A stretch of 64,000 nucleotides of DNA from Aurantibacter_A sp039941195 (GTDB lineage Bacteria > Bacteroidota > Bacteroidia > Flavobacteriales > Flavobacteriaceae). The stretch covers positions 22,809-86,808 of the forward strand of contig NZ_JBDVFA010000025.1 of NCBI RefSeq assembly GCF_039941195.1. The letters run 5' to 3'. A model generated the notes under the pieces. That model did not search any database and was not told where the DNA came from. It saw nothing but the letters and a program-made list of their open reading frames with translations. The position numbers and the translations under genes are program-made. Positions 62,260-64,000 of the stretch are shown one piece after another (the stretch's first letter is position 1; every line of letters begins with the position of its first letter).

Positions 62260-62457
62260 TTACTTTAAACGTAATTGTTCTTTAATACTGTTAACATCTG
62301 CATCGTGTACAAGACCCGAGTGTGTTAACGCAAGCTTACGCTTTTTAGATTTTTTAGTCAATATGTGACTTTTAAAAGCGTGCTTTCTTTTGATTTTTCC
62401 AGAACCTGTAAGCTTGAAACGCTTCTTAGCACTAGATTTTGTTTTCTGTTTAGGCAT
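62260..62457 (-). CDS. rpmI: 50S ribosomal protein L35
   Basis: 65 residues, highly basic: 'MPKQKTKSSAKKRFKLTGSG' then 'KIKRKHAFKSHILTKKSKKR'. It matches the L35 length and signature. It lies between infC and rplT in the conserved order. Confidence 0.98.
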   Translation of the reverse strand: MPKQKTKSSAKKRFKLTGSGKIKRKHAFKSHILTKKSKKRKLALTHSGLVHDADVNSIKEQLRLK

Positions 62458-62553
62458 TTTCTCCTATTTAATTATTAATCTCACTTATCATGCTAAACGC
62501 TGCTCACAAAAGTAAGCAGCGCTTAGTATATGGTATAACGAACGTTGTTCGTA

Positions 62554-63108
62554 TTATTTTTTTGTTTTAGGCGCAATGAACATTGTCATTCTCTTACCTT
62601 CTAACTTCGGCATTTGTTCTACTTTACCTAGCTCTTCTAATTCAGAAGCTAATCGTAACAACAAAATTTCACCTTGATCTTTATAAACTATTGATCGGCC
62701 TTTAAAAAAGACATATGCTTTTAATTTTGCACCATCTTTTAAAAACTTTTCAGCATGTTTCTTTTTAAACTCGTAATCGTGGTCATCTGTATTCGGTCCA
62801 AACCGAATTTCTTTAACCACTACTTTACTAGCTTTGGCTTTCATTACCTTTTCGCGTTTCTTCTGTTCGTAAAGAAACTTTTTGTAATCAATTATCTTAC
62901 AAACGGGTGGCTTCGCCTTTGGCGAAATCTCCACTAAGTCCAATTCCATTTCAATTGAAAGGTCAAGGGCTTTTCGAATTGGGTAAATACCTACTTCTAC
63001 ATTGTCACCAACCAAGCGAACTTCTGGTGCCAATATTTTCTCATTAATATTATGCGGGTTTTTATTTTCCCGTCTAGGTTGGGGCCTAAATCTCCTACGT
63101 ATTGCTAT
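62554..63108 (-). CDS. infC: Translation initiation factor IF-3, probably starting at AUA
   Basis: The frame before the first TTG (63033) stays open for 25 codons and encodes AIRRRFRPQPRRENKNPHN and then INEKILAPEVRLVG, the conserved IF-3 N-terminus. An in-frame TAA at 63112-63114 limits it. The only sensible initiator is ATA at 63106-63108, giving 184 residues. Rare infC start codons (AUU in E. coli) allow IF-3 to repress its own translation. The N-domain spans about 26-95 and the C-domain about 100-184 ('VKEIRFGPNTDDHDYEFKKK'). Confidence 0.92.
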   Translation of the reverse strand: MAIRRRFRPQPRRENKNPHNINEKILAPEVRLVGDNVEVGIYPIRKALDLSIEMELDLVEISPKAKPPVCKIIDYKKFLYEQKKREKVMKAKASKVVVKEIRFGPNTDDHDYEFKKKHAEKFLKDGAKLKAYVFFKGRSIVYKDQGEILLLRLASELEELGKVEQMPKLEGKRMTMFIAPKTKK

Positions 63109-63135
63109 GACTTATACTTTTTAGTTAAACATTAT

Positions 63136-64000
63136 TTAAAACGACTTTAAGGTACTATTTATTTCGCTAGTTACCAAGTCCTCAAAATCGTTAAGTGTTA
63201 TAGAGCCTAAATCTTCACCCCCGTGTCTTCGCACAGATATTGTATTTTCAGCCTCTTCATTCTCCCCGACGATAAGCATAAACGGTACTTTTTGCATTTC
63301 GGCTTCCCGAATTTTTTTGCCAACTGTCTCGTTTCTACTATCAATGAGGGCGCGAATTTCGCTATTTTCTAAGGATTTTAAAACTTTTTCGGCATATTTT
63401 TCGTGTTTCTCACTAACAGGAAGAATAATTGCTTGTTCTGGTATTAGCCAAAGTGGAAAATTACCACCAGTATGTTCTAATAATAGCGCAATAAATCGCT
63501 CCAAACTTCCAAAGGGTGCACGATGTATCATTATTGGCCTATGAGACTCATTATCAGACCCTTTGTAGGTTAAATCAAAACGTTCAGGAAGGTTGTAATC
63601 TACCTGAATAGTACCCAATTGCCATTGTCTACCCAAAGCATCTTTTACCATAAAATCTAATTTGGGTCCGTAAAAAGCTGCTTCACCAGATTCAATAATA
63701 AAATCGAGTCCTTTCTCCTTAGCGGCATTTATTATTGCATTTTCCGCTTTTTCCCAATTTTCTGTAGATCCAATGTACTTATCTGGTGTATTTAAATCTC
63801 TAACAGACACCTGAGCAGTAAAGTTTTCAAAACCTAAAGAACCTAAGACATATAACGATAAATCGATTACATTTTTAAATTCTTCGTCCAATTGATCTGA
63901 AGTACAAAAAATATGAGCATCGTCTTGTGTAAAACCACGAACTCTTGTTAAACCATGTAATTCACCACTTTGTTCGTATCTATACACCGTACCGAATTCT
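63136..64000 (-). CDS. thrS: Threonyl-tRNA synthetase, C-terminal 288 residues (5' end beyond the window)
   Basis: The frame is open to the window edge, and upstream of the internal GTG at 63987 the residues EFGT precede 'VYRYEQSGELHGLTRVRGFT', a class II motif-2 region. The rest of the catalytic core includes 'WQLGTIQVDYNLPERFDL' and motif 3 'HRAPFGSLERFIALLLEH'. The anticodon-binding domain begins near 'WLIPEQAIILPVSEKHEKYA'. It charges tRNA-Thr. The gene precedes infC by 27 bp, the usual cluster order. Confidence 0.97.
   Translation of the reverse strand, partial: EFGTVYRYEQSGELHGLTRVRGFTQDDAHIFCTSDQLDEEFKNVIDLSLYVLGSLGFENFTAQVSVRDLNTPDKYIGSTENWEKAENAIINAAKEKGLDFIIESGEAAFYGPKLDFMVKDALGRQWQLGTIQVDYNLPERFDLTYKGSDNESHRPIMIHRAPFGSLERFIALLLEHTGGNFPLWLIPEQAIILPVSEKHEKYAEKVLKSLENSEIRALIDSRNETVGKKIREAEMQKVPFMLIVGENEEAENTISVRRHGGEDLGSITLNDFEDLVTSEINSTLKSF

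Overview
The window is a piece of chromosome from a marine-type member of Flavobacteriaceae (Bacteroidota). The grounds are an AT-rich sequence, promoters with the Bacteroidota -7 box TAnnTTTG, few Shine-Dalgarno sequences, and hallmark families: GLPGLI proteins, CarboxypepD-reg TonB receptors, ~800-residue double MacB/FtsX permeases, split transketolase, lipoproteins with acidic residues after the lipobox Cys, and an infC that starts at a rare codon. There is no CRISPR array, rRNA, prophage or insertion sequence.

1-20580: a very large MacAB-TolC-like export locus. One TolC protein, one membrane-fusion protein and one ATPase are followed by six tandem double-FtsX permeases, all on the minus strand; the last permease runs off the left edge. 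A sigma54-activating NtrC-type response regulator and its sensor kinase are divergent. I find a -24/-12 promoter before tolC and a second candidate before the third-last permease. Each is preceded by two copies of the same 18-bp motif spaced exactly 22 bp apart, a convincing enhancer pattern for the adjacent regulator. A 9 x 7-bp satellite lies between two permeases.

20581-26363: a uronate operon (SDR mannonate oxidoreductase, mannonate dehydratase, KDPG aldolase, TRAP transporter DctPQM) behind a promoter whose start region is covered by a LacI-type palindrome. 26494-33230: a class-3 aldehyde dehydrogenase and three exported c-type cytochrome proteins (a beta-helix/cytochrome fusion, a di-heme peroxidase and a PVC-type propeller/HEAT/cytochrome protein).

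33529-47047: mostly housekeeping genes. They are outer-membrane barrels, tRNA-Lys, aroK, a phosphoribosyltransferase, an S4 protein, an FKBP lipoprotein, split transketolase, tgt, lptG, a DMT exporter, accA, dnaB and a secreted protein usually labelled 'asparagine synthetase B'.

47044-56320: an iron/siderophore locus resembling Bacteroides XusABC. It has a TonB receptor, a surface lipoprotein and a PepSY-flavodoxin-FNR reductase, plus an exported ankyrin protein and a DUF2271 protein carrying a D-x3-G-A-T flavinylation-type motif, with a divergent AraC regulator. A 24-bp perfect hairpin sits inside the operon.

56360-64000: HAD phosphatase, a GLPGLI protein with its outer-membrane barrel partner, YjbQ, an EF-hand protein, and the thrS-infC-rpmI-rplT translation cluster. 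thrS is cut by the right edge, and infC most likely starts at AUA 25 codons upstream of the first TTG.

The strongest candidate for an under-described system is the sigma54-controlled, one-ATPase/many-permease export operon. The extended Xus-like electron-transfer locus is second.
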